Of a stretch of 64,000 nucleotides of DNA, positions 33,506 through 42,333 are shown piece by piece. Below the pieces are notes generated by a model that saw only the letters and a list, made by a program, of their open reading frames with translations, was not told the DNA's origin and did no database searches. The stretch's first letter is position 1. Every line of letters starts with the position of its first letter. Source of the DNA: Tropicibacter sp. Alg240-R139 (GTDB lineage: Bacteria; Pseudomonadota; Alphaproteobacteria; Rhodobacterales; Rhodobacteraceae); NCBI RefSeq assembly GCF_900537075.1, contig NZ_UNRA01000001.1, positions 496,001 through 560,000 of the forward strand, written 5' to 3'. The position numbers and the translations under genes are program-made.

Positions 33506-34090
33506 ATGTCCTGGACCGACGAGCGCGTAGAACTGCTCAAGAAAATGTGGGGCGAGGGCCAGTCGGCCAGCCAGATCGCCAAGGAACTGGGCGGCGTGAC
33601 ACGCAACGCCGTCATCGGCAAGGTGCATCGCCTAGGCCTGTCGAATCGCGCGACCAGCAACGCCTCGACCAAGGCCGAGCCAAAGGAAAAGCCGGCACCC
33701 GCCGCCAAGGCGGAACCGCGCGCCAAGCCTGCGCCTAAGACCGAACCGGCCCGCAAACCGACGCCCGCGCCTGCTGCGCCCGCGGCCGAGGCTAAACCGA
33801 TCCCTGCGCGTAAACAGATCATCCCGGCCGGCCAGCCACTGCCGCCACAGCCCTCTGCCAATGAAATCAGCCCCGAAGCGCTGGCCAAGGTCAATGAGAT
33901 CGAGAAGAAGGCCAAGAAATTGGGCTTGATGGAATTGACCGAACGCACCTGTAAATGGCCGGTAGGCGACCCTGCAACGGACGATTTTTGGTTCTGCGGT
34001 CTGCCCGTGCAACAAGGCAAACCCTACTGCGAGGCGCACGTTGGCGTGGCCTTCCAGCCGATGAGCGCACGCCGCGACCGCCGCCGCTAA
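33506..34090 (+). CDS. gcrA: Cell cycle regulator GcrA
   Basis: 194 aa. The N-terminal DNA-binding helix-turn-helix is diagnostic: MSWTDERVELLKKMWGEGQS, then ASQIAKELGGVTRNAVIGKV and HRLGLSNR. A long Ala/Pro/Lys-rich linker (about residues 50-110) leads to the C-terminal sigma-factor-binding part, ending TCKWPVGDPATDDFWFCGLP. GcrA works with the CcrM methylase and sigma-70 in alphaproteobacteria. A strong terminator follows. The linker is longer than in the Caulobacter protein. Confidence 0.96.
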   Translation: MSWTDERVELLKKMWGEGQSASQIAKELGGVTRNAVIGKVHRLGLSNRATSNASTKAEPKEKPAPAAKAEPRAKPAPKTEPARKPTPAPAAPAAEAKPIPARKQIIPAGQPLPPQPSANEISPEALAKVNEIEKKAKKLGLMELTERTCKWPVGDPATDDFWFCGLPVQQGKPYCEAHVGVAFQPMSARRDRRR

Positions 34091-34112
34091 GCTGCGACAC
34101 CCGGAGTTACTC

Positions 34113-34143
34113 AAAAGGCCCGCGCATCAAACGCGGGCCTTTT
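34113..34143 (+). terminator. Rho-independent terminator after gcrA
   Basis: Perfect 11-bp stem AAAGGCCCGCG/CGCGGGCCTTT with a 7-nt loop and T-run. A-tract on the left arm means it could also act on the minus strand. Confidence 0.92.
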
Positions 34144-34173
34144 ATGTTGAGCGTTGCCGGTCACGTATCGTCA

Positions 34174-34202
34174 CAAAAAGCACCCGAGTTAATCCGGGCG
34201 CT
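34174..34202 (-). terminator. Rho-independent terminator after the YHS gene
   Basis: On the minus strand AGCGCCCG pairs with CGGGTGCT (one mismatch) and is followed by TTTTT. It sits 24 bp beyond the stop of the YHS-domain gene. Confidence 0.85.
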
Positions 34203-34225
34203 CTGCTTGATAACCAAATGAATGA

Positions 34226-34744
34226 TCAGTTCTTGATCGGTGCCTCGGACGTGAATTTTGGGATCTTGTTCGTCGAAGCTCCGTTGTTTTCGATGCCCGG
34301 CCAGTTGCCTTCGGCCAGGTTCAGATTCGCGGGAATATCTTCCTCCCAGAACCCGACGACAACGTCGGTGATGTTCAGATACAGCTTGTCGTCCACGATC
34401 CGCCACAGGTTCGGGTTGCCGGGCACCTTACCGCCTTTGGACACGCCGTATGCGCAATGACCATCGTACTGCGGTGCAAAGAAGGCCGGGTCTTCGAGGA
34501 ACGCATCGCGGTTGGCTTCGGTCGAAAAGGCAAAGGTTGAGCCGTTGTAATCAGCTGTGATATCCGCGCGCCCTTTGACGCCGGCGGGTTGGGACTGTCC
34601 GACCGCCACCTGATCAAGGCCGCGATACGCCACCACGTCGTAACCGGAAACGGCAAAACCGGTTCCGTCAATGTATTGAGGACCTGCAAGCGCAGGCAAA
34701 GCGAACATCGTGGCGGCGGCAAAGGCCAGGGCAAAGCGTTTCAT
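34226..34744 (-). CDS. Secreted YHS-domain protein
   Basis: 172 aa. Signal peptide MKRFALAFAAATMFALPALA. The mature part has the YHS-like arrangement: GFAVSGYDVVAYRGLDQ, then GSTFAFSTEANRDAFLEDPA and the PQYDGHCAYGVSKGGKVPGN block, with WRIVDDKLYLN following. This is a periplasmic branch of YHS proteins, thought to bind metal (the motif often neighbours copper or mercury genes), although its role is not established. ATG at 34744 opens the signal peptide. Ends with its own terminator. Confidence 0.85.
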   Translation of the reverse strand: MKRFALAFAAATMFALPALAGPQYIDGTGFAVSGYDVVAYRGLDQVAVGQSQPAGVKGRADITADYNGSTFAFSTEANRDAFLEDPAFFAPQYDGHCAYGVSKGGKVPGNPNLWRIVDDKLYLNITDVVVGFWEEDIPANLNLAEGNWPGIENNGASTNKIPKFTSEAPIKN

Positions 34745-34998
34745 GGCGGGGTCCTGTCTGGGTTCAAATCTCTGGACGGTCCGGCATCTGTACCGGCCGT
34801 GTTCAGACAATATGTGAAAAATTTCATCTGCGAAGGGGGGCTAACGCGGCTGTGAGGGGTTACGAGATTTCGTGATCAAGACAGCCCCTTTTGTTTCAAT
34901 ACCCCTCTTGCCCCCTGGACGCGGTTGGACTTTGATCGCCGTCGGACTAGCTCGCAACCGGGGCAGCAGACCCCAAACAGATACGGATGACACGCACC

Positions 34999-35877
34999 AT
35001 GAGCGACGATACGATCTATACCCCGCCAAAGGTTTGGACTTGGGATACCGAAAGCGGCGGGCGCTTTGCCAGCATCAACCGCCCCATTGCAGGCGCTACA
35101 CAGGACAAGGATCTGCCGGTGGGCAAGCACCCGCTGCAGCTCTATTCCCTGGCTACGCCCAACGGGGTCAAGGTCACGGTGATGCTCGAAGAGCTGTTGG
35201 CTCTTGGTCACGAAGGCGCAGAGTACGATGCCTGGCTGGTCAACATTGGCGAAGGCGACCAGTTTGGATCGGGTTTTGTAGATGCCAACCCCAATTCCAA
35301 GATCCCGGCCATGATGGATCACTCTGGAGACACGCCAGTACGCGTGTTCGAATCCGGGTCAATCCTCGTGCATCTGGCCGAGAAGTTTAATACCTTCCTG
35401 CCTAACGATGGCGCTGCGCGAACCGAGGTGATGAACTGGCTATTCTGGCAAATGGGCAGCGCGCCCTATTTGGGCGGTGGCTTTGGACACTTCTACGCCT
35501 ATGCGCCGGAAAAATGGCAGTATCCCATCGACCGCTTTGCGATGGAAACGAAACGGCAACTCGATGTGCTGGACCGGCAGCTGGCAGAAACCGCGTACAT
35601 TGCGGGCCCTGATTACACCATCGCGGACATGGCGATCTGGGCCTGGTATGGTCAACTGGTTCTTGGGCGTCTCTATGATGCGGCAGAGTTCCTGGATGTA
35701 ACCAGCTACGTGAATGTTCTGCGGTGGGCCAAAGAAATTGACGCCCGCCCGGCCGTCAGCCGCGGTCGCATGGTGAACCGCGCCTTTGGCGAATTGCACA
35801 CACAGCTGCGTGAACGCCACGACGCCGGGGATTTTGAAACCAAGACTCAAGACAAGCTCGAGCCGACCGAAGAATAG
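34999..35877 (+). CDS. yghU: YghU-type glutathione S-transferase / disulfide-bond oxidoreductase
   Basis: 292 aa, longer than a typical GST because of the N-terminal extension seen in YghU (IYTPPKVWTWDTESGGRFAS, then INRPIAG). Thioredoxin-like half: LQLYSLATPNGVKVTVMLEE, then NPNSKIPAMMDHSG and VFESGSILVHLAEKF. C-terminal helices include YTIADMAIWAWYGQLV. E. coli YghU binds two glutathiones and acts as a disulfide-bond reductase. ATG at 34999 preferred over 34987. Confidence 0.93.
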   Translation: MSDDTIYTPPKVWTWDTESGGRFASINRPIAGATQDKDLPVGKHPLQLYSLATPNGVKVTVMLEELLALGHEGAEYDAWLVNIGEGDQFGSGFVDANPNSKIPAMMDHSGDTPVRVFESGSILVHLAEKFNTFLPNDGAARTEVMNWLFWQMGSAPYLGGGFGHFYAYAPEKWQYPIDRFAMETKRQLDVLDRQLAETAYIAGPDYTIADMAIWAWYGQLVLGRLYDAAEFLDVTSYVNVLRWAKEIDARPAVSRGRMVNRAFGELHTQLRERHDAGDFETKTQDKLEPTEE

Positions 35878-35884
35878 AGCGCAA

Positions 35885-35939
35885 GCGCGGGAGGCCGGGG
35901 GCATGGCCGCGTTGCGGCCATGCCCCCGGCCTCCCGCGC
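35885..35939. repeat. Long perfect inverted repeat between convergent genes
   Basis: A 26-bp perfect stem (35885-35910 with 35914-35939) with a three-base loop GTT, almost entirely G/C. It fills the gap between the yghU-like and sseB-like genes, 7 bp and 4 bp from their stops. It could end transcription from both sides even without U-tracts. The trinucleotide-loop plan recalls the first hairpin of the repeats at 12109, 18038 and 53432, but the framing boxes are missing. Confidence 0.85.
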
Positions 35940-35943
35940 CCCC

Positions 35944-36732
35944 TTACTTCAATCGCGGCGGTTTATCCGGGTCGCTGCCCGGAGCAACTTGTTTCAACTC
36001 GGGTACCTCTGGTTGCGGCAAGTCAAACCGCAGGCCAACCGATTCCAACTTTCCTGCGACCGGGTCGCCCGCGTCAAAGAAACCCACATCCATTGCACCA
36101 GCATCCACGCCAGAAAAAGTCAGCGCCTCTGAGGCCGCCTTGGCCAGAGCCCCTTGCGCGCCCTCAATCGCTCCAACAAATCCCAAAAGATGCCCTTGCC
36201 CACCACCGGAATAGGTGACACCCACGAGATAGGCCGAAGTCGCCAACCCTTGAGCTGTACTCAACTTGGTGTCGAGTGAAGTGATCAGAATTTCAGGCAA
36301 TCCAGCGGGCGGCAAAAACTGTTCGACTCGGGCCTCGACCTCGTCTGGGGCATGCTCCAAAATCTGTTGCAGCCAGGCCATCGCCTCGGGCGGGATCAGA
36401 ATCGAAGACGGCGCCACCTCTAGATTCAACCCAAGACCAACCCCCTGCCCTGCGAGCATCATCGCCAAGATACGCCCCGACAAAGCAGCGTAAGGCGCGG
36501 GCTGCCCCACGAATTGGGCCAACCGCTCTTCGCGATCAAAGGCAAGTACAAACCGACCATCCGCGATCTCGAACAGCTCTGGCGAAATGTTCTCGCCCTT
36601 CGCCTCTTCCGTCAACAGCAGGAATAGCTCGCAATCGCCCAAACGCTCATAGAACCGCAACCGGGCTGCATCATCTTCTGGCACGGCTTCCATCGCGGCA
36701 TGAGCGGCATCAAGCGGCGTGGGATCAGTCAT
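35944..36732 (-). CDS. SseB-family protein
   Basis: 262 aa. The N-terminal half follows the SseB pattern: FYERLGDCELFLLLTEEAKG, then GRFVLAFDREERLAQFVG and AYAALSGRILA-type strand-helix units. The C-terminal half (about residues 130-250) has a second SseB-like repeat. No signal peptide or catalytic motif. The family is of uncertain function; E. coli SseB influences serine sensitivity. Its start overlaps the UDG-family gene stop by 8 bp, so the two are co-transcribed. Confidence 0.82.
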   Translation of the reverse strand: MTDPTPLDAAHAAMEAVPEDDAARLRFYERLGDCELFLLLTEEAKGENISPELFEIADGRFVLAFDREERLAQFVGQPAPYAALSGRILAMMLAGQGVGLGLNLEVAPSSILIPPEAMAWLQQILEHAPDEVEARVEQFLPPAGLPEILITSLDTKLSTAQGLATSAYLVGVTYSGGGQGHLLGFVGAIEGAQGALAKAASEALTFSGVDAGAMDVGFFDAGDPVAGKLESVGLRFDLPQPEVPELKQVAPGSDPDKPPRLK

Positions 36733-37351
36733 AGAGCACCTCTTTCACACGGGTCCGCAGCGCCGGCAACAGCTCGGCTTCGAACCACGGGTTTTTCTTC
36801 AGCCATGCCGTATTGCGCCATGAGGGATGAGGCAAGGTAAAGAGTTCGGGCGCATGGTCGCGCCAACCCGCCACAGTCTGGGTGACCGTACCTTTAGCCC
36901 CCATATGGTATTTGTGCGCATACCCTCCGACCAGCACAGTCAATTCTACCTGATCCAAGGCCCCCATCACCTGATGATGCCAGATTTTGCCGCAAACCGG
37001 CGGCGGCGGCAGATCGGCTTTGCGATCATTATAGCCCGGGAAACAAAAGGCCATCGGCACGATGGCGACACGATCTTTGTCATAAAATACCTGTTCATCC
37101 ACGCCCAGCCACTCACGCAACCGATCCCCAGACGGGTCAGTAAAGGGCCGCCCCGAGGCATGCACCCGCGCGCCCGGTGCCTGTCCTGCAATCAAGAGAC
37201 GCGCGCTGGAACGGAACCACACCACTGGCCGTGGTTTATGCTTTGACGCGGTTTTTGCAAAACGATCCGAACACAATGTGCACGCACGTATCTGAGTTTT
37301 GAGTTGTGCAGATTGTGTCAATGCACGTACCTTTCCCGCTTGCGGTTCCAT
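36725..37351 (-). CDS. Uracil-DNA glycosylase family protein
   Basis: 208 aa. N-terminal region has ACTLCSDRFAKTASKHKPRP, then LLIAGQAPGARVHASGRPFTD with the catalytic loop region, and the C-terminal PHPSWRNTAWLKKNPW that parallels the HPS motif of UDGs. This resembles the YgiF/family-4-like bacterial members. The lone N-terminal CxxC does not make the four-cysteine iron-sulfur cluster of true family 4 enzymes, so activity on uracil is uncertain. ATG at 37351 was chosen over an in-frame TTG at 37366; no strong ribosome site. Confidence 0.85.
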   Translation of the reverse strand: MEPQAGKVRALTQSAQLKTQIRACTLCSDRFAKTASKHKPRPVVWFRSSARLLIAGQAPGARVHASGRPFTDPSGDRLREWLGVDEQVFYDKDRVAIVPMAFCFPGYNDRKADLPPPPVCGKIWHHQVMGALDQVELTVLVGGYAHKYHMGAKGTVTQTVAGWRDHAPELFTLPHPSWRNTAWLKKNPWFEAELLPALRTRVKEVLYD

Positions 37352-37668
37352 AAGATTGTAGGTCAAAATAAGTAAGTTCCGTTGCTGGTCCAGAGTCAGA
37401 ACAACTCAGCACACGTAATTGTTCACAAAATGGAAACAGCCTGTATCAGTGCCGCAGGCCCGTGCGCCTCTTCGAATTGCTAAAATGCATCCTATGTTGA
37501 CAAGTCAAGGTTTGCCCGGAAAACAAGGCGTTGAATATTTGTTTCACATTTCGACATAATGTGGCCAAAATCGCCCTATAGACCGACCAAACGCCCCCGA
37601 CAAAGAGGGGCTGCCAGCGACCACCGGCGGACACCCGGCCACCCGACAAGGCATAAAGCAGTAAACCG
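37352..37668. other. Intergenic region upstream of the kps cluster
   Basis: 317 bp between divergent genes with no protein-coding signal. A -35-like TTGACA occurs at 37497-37502, but no matching -10 at the right distance stands out. The region is more A+T-rich than the flanking genes and must hold promoters for the UDG-sseB pair and the kpsT cluster. Confidence 0.35.
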
Positions 37669-38328
37669 ATGCTCGAGTTTGACAATGTCAGCAAGTCCTT
37701 TTGGACAGGAACCCATCGCAAGGTGATCCTGGATCGTGTTTCTTTTCGTGTCGAATTAGGAAAATCCTTAGGTATTCTGGCTCCGAACGGCACCGGCAAA
37801 ACAACGATGATCAACATGATTGCCGGCCTGGAAAAACCCGACGAGGGTGAGATCCGGCGCCACTGCAACATCTCCTTTCCGCTAGGATTTATGGGTGGCG
37901 TTATTGGACGCGTCTCGGCCATGGAAAACTCGCGCTATATTGCCAAACTCTATGGGCTCGACCCGGACTATGTTGAGGCATATTGCCGGTGGCTCTGTGG
38001 TTTGGGCGAGTATTTTGACCAACCCCTTGGCACGTATTCCTCGGGTATGCGTGCTCGGTTTTCTTTTGCGTTGATGCTGGCGCTGGATTTTGACGTCTAC
38101 CTCATTGATGAGGGCATGCCCGGTTCTACGGACGTGGAATTCAATAAGCGGGCCGGCTCGATCCTAGAAGAACGCCTGCGCACGACCACGATTATCATCG
38201 TGTCGCACCAGCCGGAAACACTTGAAAAATTCGCACGTCAGGCCGCCGTCTTGCTGGATGGCCACCTGCACATGTTCGACACCTTGGAAGAGGCGAAGCA
38301 GCTCTATGACTACGAAACCCAAGGCTAA
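37669..38328 (+). CDS. kpsT: Capsule polysaccharide export ATPase (KpsT-like)
   Basis: 219-aa ABC ATPase of the KpsT/polysaccharide type. Walker A GILAPNGTGKTTMINMIAG, signature LGTYSSGMRARFSFALML and Walker B DVYLIDEGMPGS are intact, with VSHQPETLEKFA as H-loop. This subfamily drives export of capsular polysaccharide through KpsMT with KpsE and KpsD. The KpsE-like gene overlaps its end; no KpsM or KpsD is adjacent. Starts ATG at 37669. Confidence 0.92.
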   Translation: MLEFDNVSKSFWTGTHRKVILDRVSFRVELGKSLGILAPNGTGKTTMINMIAGLEKPDEGEIRRHCNISFPLGFMGGVIGRVSAMENSRYIAKLYGLDPDYVEAYCRWLCGLGEYFDQPLGTYSSGMRARFSFALMLALDFDVYLIDEGMPGSTDVEFNKRAGSILEERLRTTTIIIVSHQPETLEKFARQAAVLLDGHLHMFDTLEEAKQLYDYETQG

Positions 38329-39973
38329 AAAGTTCCGCATCCGCCGCAATCCGGCCAACCCGACCGAGGGTGAGGCCGAACCGGTGCGTCAGTCCGTGCC
38401 GGCCGAAGAGGCCACACAACCCAAGGCGCCCACTCCGGCCACCGACCCCTCTGCACGCGCGCGGGCCGAACAAGCCGCTCAACCCGCGATGAAGGGGCAA
38501 GTGTCGTCTGCTCGTGAGACCAACGCCGAAACCGAAATCGAAACCATCAAGAAAGAGGGACTGACCGGTCGCCAATTGCGTATGGCGCGGCGCGTGGCGC
38601 AAAAGCACAATCTGCCCGCGACCTCGGATTATGACGCGGTCCGCCTGCTGCGCCAAAACGGCATCGACCCGCTGAAACGGTCGAATATGTTGGAGCTGGT
38701 GGTTCCCAAGAATGAGAGCCAGACGCAAGTCGAGGCCAAAAACGAAGAAAAGTCGGCCAAGGTACAGCTCCCACAAACAGTGGCACCGCAAAAACAGACA
38801 TTGCCGTCGACCGAATTAAGCCCCGCTGAACGACGCGACCGCGAAATCGGCCAGATTCAGCGCGACATTGCCAAGCGTCGCCGCAAGAAGTTGTTGCTGC
38901 TGTTAACGCGCCTCACGGCCTTTGTCTTTCTTCCCACTTTTATCGTGGGTTGGTATTTTTTCGTCATTGCGACTCCGATGTATTCGTCAAAGTCCGAGTT
39001 CCTGATTCTGCAAGCTGACAACGCCAGCGGCATTGGTGGCCTCTTATCTGGTACCCAATTTGCCACCAGCCAGGATTCCATCGCGGTGCAATCCTATCTT
39101 GAATCCAAGGATGGCATGCTGCGTCTGGACCGTGATGTCGGCTTCAAGAGCGAGTTCTCGCAGGGCTGGATCGACCCAATTCAGCGCTTACCCCAAGATG
39201 CGTCGAACGAAGAAGCCTACAAGACCTACAGCCGCAACGTGAAAATCGGCTATGACCCGACCGAAGGTGTCATTCGGATGGAGGTGATTGCGGCAGATCC
39301 GGCCGTCGCATCACAGTTCTCGGAAAAGCTCATTTCCTACGCTGAAGAGCGCGTGAACAACCTGTCGGTCAAAAAACGCTCGGATCAGATGAAAGACGCC
39401 GAGAACGGCCTGGAAATCGCCGAGGAAAAGCGGCGCGAAGCTCAGGAAAACCTGGTTGAACTGCAAATCAAGGGGGCTTTGTTGGACCCCGAAGGGGTGA
39501 TTGCCAGCCTGCGCAGCCGCATCAACACGGTTGAAATCCAACTGCAGGAAAAAGAGCTGGAACTGGCGGCATTGCTGGACAACACGCGACCCAACCGCGC
39601 CAAAGTCGATGGTACGCGCGGCGATGTCGAACGTCTTAACGATGTGCTGACCAAACTTAATGCGCAGATGACCGACGCCTCGAACGGCGAAAACTCGCTC
39701 GCGCAATTGGCGGTGCGCATCCAGATGGCTCAGGCTGACCTGGTGACACGGGACGTCATGTTGCAAGCCTCTTTGCAGCAAATGGAGACAACCCGGATGG
39801 AAGCAAACCGACAAGTGCGCTATCTTACGACCTCGGTTTATCCGGTGGAAAGCGACGAACCCGCCTATCCGCGTGCCTTTGAAAATACGATTTTGGCATT
39901 CCTGGTGTTTTCCGGTATCTACCTGATGATCTCGCTTACAGCGTCCATCCTTCGTGAACAGGTATCATCGTAG
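38306..39973 (+). CDS. kpsE: Capsule export inner-membrane protein (KpsE-like, PCP family)
   Basis: 555 aa. Residues ~1-190 form a long charged cytoplasmic extension (Ala/Pro/Glu/Lys-rich, then RQLRMARRVAQKHNLPAT, DYDAVRLLRQNG). TM1 is LLLLLTRLTAFVFLPTFIVG near residue 200, and TM2 near residue 530 (NTILAFLVFSGIYLMISLTA). Between them lies a ~300-residue periplasmic helical region with coiled coil (EKRREAQENLVELQIKGALL). This is the wzz-like polysaccharide co-polymerase/KpsE arrangement. ATG at 38306 overlaps kpsT by 23 bp. The N-terminal extension is much longer than in E. coli KpsE (about 380 aa total). Confidence 0.88.
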   Translation: MTTKPKAKKFRIRRNPANPTEGEAEPVRQSVPAEEATQPKAPTPATDPSARARAEQAAQPAMKGQVSSARETNAETEIETIKKEGLTGRQLRMARRVAQKHNLPATSDYDAVRLLRQNGIDPLKRSNMLELVVPKNESQTQVEAKNEEKSAKVQLPQTVAPQKQTLPSTELSPAERRDREIGQIQRDIAKRRRKKLLLLLTRLTAFVFLPTFIVGWYFFVIATPMYSSKSEFLILQADNASGIGGLLSGTQFATSQDSIAVQSYLESKDGMLRLDRDVGFKSEFSQGWIDPIQRLPQDASNEEAYKTYSRNVKIGYDPTEGVIRMEVIAADPAVASQFSEKLISYAEERVNNLSVKKRSDQMKDAENGLEIAEEKRREAQENLVELQIKGALLDPEGVIASLRSRINTVEIQLQEKELELAALLDNTRPNRAKVDGTRGDVERLNDVLTKLNAQMTDASNGENSLAQLAVRIQMAQADLVTRDVMLQASLQQMETTRMEANRQVRYLTTSVYPVESDEPAYPRAFENTILAFLVFSGIYLMISLTASILREQVSS

Positions 39974-39977
39974 TCCC

Positions 39978-40811
39978 ATGAAACATGTCCCAGTCGCCGG
40001 TCTGATGATCGGCAATGACCTCCCGCTCACCATCATCGCGGGCCCCTGCCAATTGGAAAGCGCGGACCACGCGCAGATGATTGCTGGCACCCTGAAAGAA
40101 GCCTGTGATGCCGTCGGCGCGCAGTTTGTTTTTAAAGGGTCTTACGACAAGGCAAACCGCACCTCGGTCAATGCAGCCCCTGCCCTGGGGCTGGAAAAGG
40201 GGCTGGCGGTTCTGCAGTCGGTCAAGGATGCCATCGGCGTGCCGGTGACAACAGACGTGCATGAAAAAGAGCAATGTGCGGCTGTGGCAGAAGTTTGCGA
40301 CATTCTGCAGATCCCGGCGTTTTTGTGCCGCCAGACCGCCCTGCTCAAAGCCGCGGGCGCAACTGGCGCAACGGTCAACGTCAAAAAGGGCCAGTTCCTG
40401 GCGCCCTGGGACATGCAGAACGTCGCGGCCAAGATCGAAAGCACCGACAATCACAAGATCATGCTGACCGAGCGCGGGGTTAGCTTTGGCTACAACCGCC
40501 TTGTGGTCGACATGCAGTCGCTGCCGGAAATGGCGCGCACCGGTTATCCGGTGATCATGGACGCAACCCACACGGTGGCACAGCCCGGTGGTCTGGGCGG
40601 GTCATCTGGCGGTCAGCGTGAGTTTGCCCCCCTCATGGCCCGGACCGCTGTGTCAGCCGGCGTCGCCGGAGTTTTCATGGAAACGCATCAAGACCCCGAC
40701 AATGCCCCCTGTGACGGGCCAAACATGATCTACTTGGATCAAATGCCTGCGCTGATCAGGAACCTCATGGATTTCGACCGGCTTGCCAAAGCCAACCCCA
40801 TTAAAATCTGA
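39978..40811 (+). CDS. kdsA: 3-deoxy-8-phosphooctulonate synthase
   Basis: 277-aa aldolase making Kdo-8-phosphate from phosphoenolpyruvate and arabinose 5-phosphate. Motifs: TIIAGPCQLES, FKGSYDKANRTS, PVTTDVHE, NVKKGQFLAPWDM, ERGVSFGYNRLVVD and DATHTVAQPGG. The cysteine in GPC places it in the metal-dependent class, unlike E. coli KdsA, which has Asn there. Kdo is used in lipopolysaccharide and as the linker of ABC-exported capsules, which fits its place 4 bp after the kpsE-like gene. Confidence 0.96.
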   Translation: MKHVPVAGLMIGNDLPLTIIAGPCQLESADHAQMIAGTLKEACDAVGAQFVFKGSYDKANRTSVNAAPALGLEKGLAVLQSVKDAIGVPVTTDVHEKEQCAAVAEVCDILQIPAFLCRQTALLKAAGATGATVNVKKGQFLAPWDMQNVAAKIESTDNHKIMLTERGVSFGYNRLVVDMQSLPEMARTGYPVIMDATHTVAQPGGLGGSSGGQREFAPLMARTAVSAGVAGVFMETHQDPDNAPCDGPNMIYLDQMPALIRNLMDFDRLAKANPIKI

Positions 40812-40831
40812 CCCAGACAGAGACATTTGAC

Positions 40832-42328
40832 ATGACCAAACCCCTTGCCGAGGTGACCCCGAACACCTGGAGCTTTTTGCGCGACGCCATGATCAAGCCT
40901 ACGGGCTTTCGCGAGTATGACGCGCGTTGGAAATACCCGGACGAGATCAACCTGCCCGGCATGACAGCACTTGGCCTGGGGTTGGGCACGCAGATGCACA
41001 AACGCGGGATCGACCCGGTGATTGCCGTGGCCAATGATTATCGCGACTATTCGCTTAGCATTAAGAACGCCCTGATCCTGGGGCTGATGCAGGCCGGAAT
41101 TCAGGTCAAGGACATCGGCCCTGCGGTGTCCCCCATGGCGTATTTTGCACAGTTTCATCTGGATGTCCCTGCCGTGGCCATGGTCACGGCCAGCCACAAC
41201 CCCAACGGCTGGACCGGGGTCAAGATGGGATTTGACCGCCCCCTGACCCATGGCCCCGATGAAATGTCTGAGCTGCGCGACATCGTGCTGAACGGCGAAG
41301 GCGTGGCACGCACGGGTGGCTCGTACGAGTTTGTGGACGGGGTGAAAGAGGCTTATATCGACGATCTGGTGGGAGATTTCAAAATGTCCCGCCAACTCAA
41401 GGTGGTCTGCGCTACTGGCAATGGAACCGCCGCGGCTTTTGGACCCGAAGTGTTCGAGCGCATGGGAGTCGAAGTCGTGCACAGCCACACCGAGCTCGAC
41501 TATACCTTCCCCAACTACAATCCCAACCCAGAAGCCATGGAAATGCTGCACGACATGTCGGCATCGGTCAAAGCGTCGGGGGCCGACATGGCGCTTGGGT
41601 TTGATGGCGACGGCGATCGCTGCGGCGTCGTGGACGATGAGGGCGAAGAAATCTTTGCCGACAAGGTAGGCGTGATCATGGCACGCGATCTGTCCAAGAT
41701 TTACCCCAATGCGACTTTTGTGGCGGATGTCAAATCCACAGGCCTCTTTGCGAGCGATCCCGAGTTGCAGGCCAATGGTGTGACGGCGGATTACTGGAAA
41801 ACCGGCCACAGCCACATGAAGCGTCGCGTCAAAGAGATCGGCGCGCTGGCAGGGTTCGAGAAATCAGGTCACTACTTTTTGGCCGAACCGGTCGGGCGTG
41901 GTTACGATTGCGGCATGCGCGTTGCAGTCGAAATCTGCAAGCTGATGGATCGAAACCCTGACAAGAACATGTCGGACCTGCGCAAGGCACTGCCCAAGAC
42001 CTGGTCGACCCCCACCATGTCGCCCTATGCGGCTGACACCGAAAAATACGACATCCTGGCGCGTCTGGTCGACAAGTTGGTGGCCAAACATGACGCGGGC
42101 GAAACCCTGGCAGGACGCCCGATCAAAGAAGTCGTCACCGTCAACGGTGCCCGCGTGATACTAGACAACGGCAGCTGGGGTTTGGTCCGCGCGTCGTCCA
42201 ACACGCCAAACCTGGTGGTGGTCTGTGAAAGCAGCAAGAGCGAGGCCGAAATGCGCGCGATCTTTGCCGATATTGATGCGGTGATCCGCACCGAACCCGG
42301 CGTAGGCGACTACGACCAAACCATCTGA
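40832..42328 (+). CDS. Phosphomannomutase/phosphoglucomutase
   Basis: 498-aa alpha-D-phosphohexomutase. The active-site phosphoserine loop is MVTASHNPNGWTGVKMG, the metal loop GFDGDGDRCGVVDDEG, the sugar loop GFEKSGHYFL, and the phosphate-binding loop near the C-terminus VRASSNTPNLVVVCE. It interconverts hexose 1- and 6-phosphates for nucleotide-sugar precursors. It follows kdsA by 20 bp on the same strand, so it is part of the surface-polysaccharide cluster. Confidence 0.93.
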   Translation: MTKPLAEVTPNTWSFLRDAMIKPTGFREYDARWKYPDEINLPGMTALGLGLGTQMHKRGIDPVIAVANDYRDYSLSIKNALILGLMQAGIQVKDIGPAVSPMAYFAQFHLDVPAVAMVTASHNPNGWTGVKMGFDRPLTHGPDEMSELRDIVLNGEGVARTGGSYEFVDGVKEAYIDDLVGDFKMSRQLKVVCATGNGTAAAFGPEVFERMGVEVVHSHTELDYTFPNYNPNPEAMEMLHDMSASVKASGADMALGFDGDGDRCGVVDDEGEEIFADKVGVIMARDLSKIYPNATFVADVKSTGLFASDPELQANGVTADYWKTGHSHMKRRVKEIGALAGFEKSGHYFLAEPVGRGYDCGMRVAVEICKLMDRNPDKNMSDLRKALPKTWSTPTMSPYAADTEKYDILARLVDKLVAKHDAGETLAGRPIKEVVTVNGARVILDNGSWGLVRASSNTPNLVVVCESSKSEAEMRAIFADIDAVIRTEPGVGDYDQTI

Positions 42329-42333
42329 GTATC

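Noticed and set aside
37497-37502. TTGACA as a sigma-70 -35 box for the kps cluster
   Set aside because: No -10 hexamer at 16-18 bp spacing; kept only as a remark.
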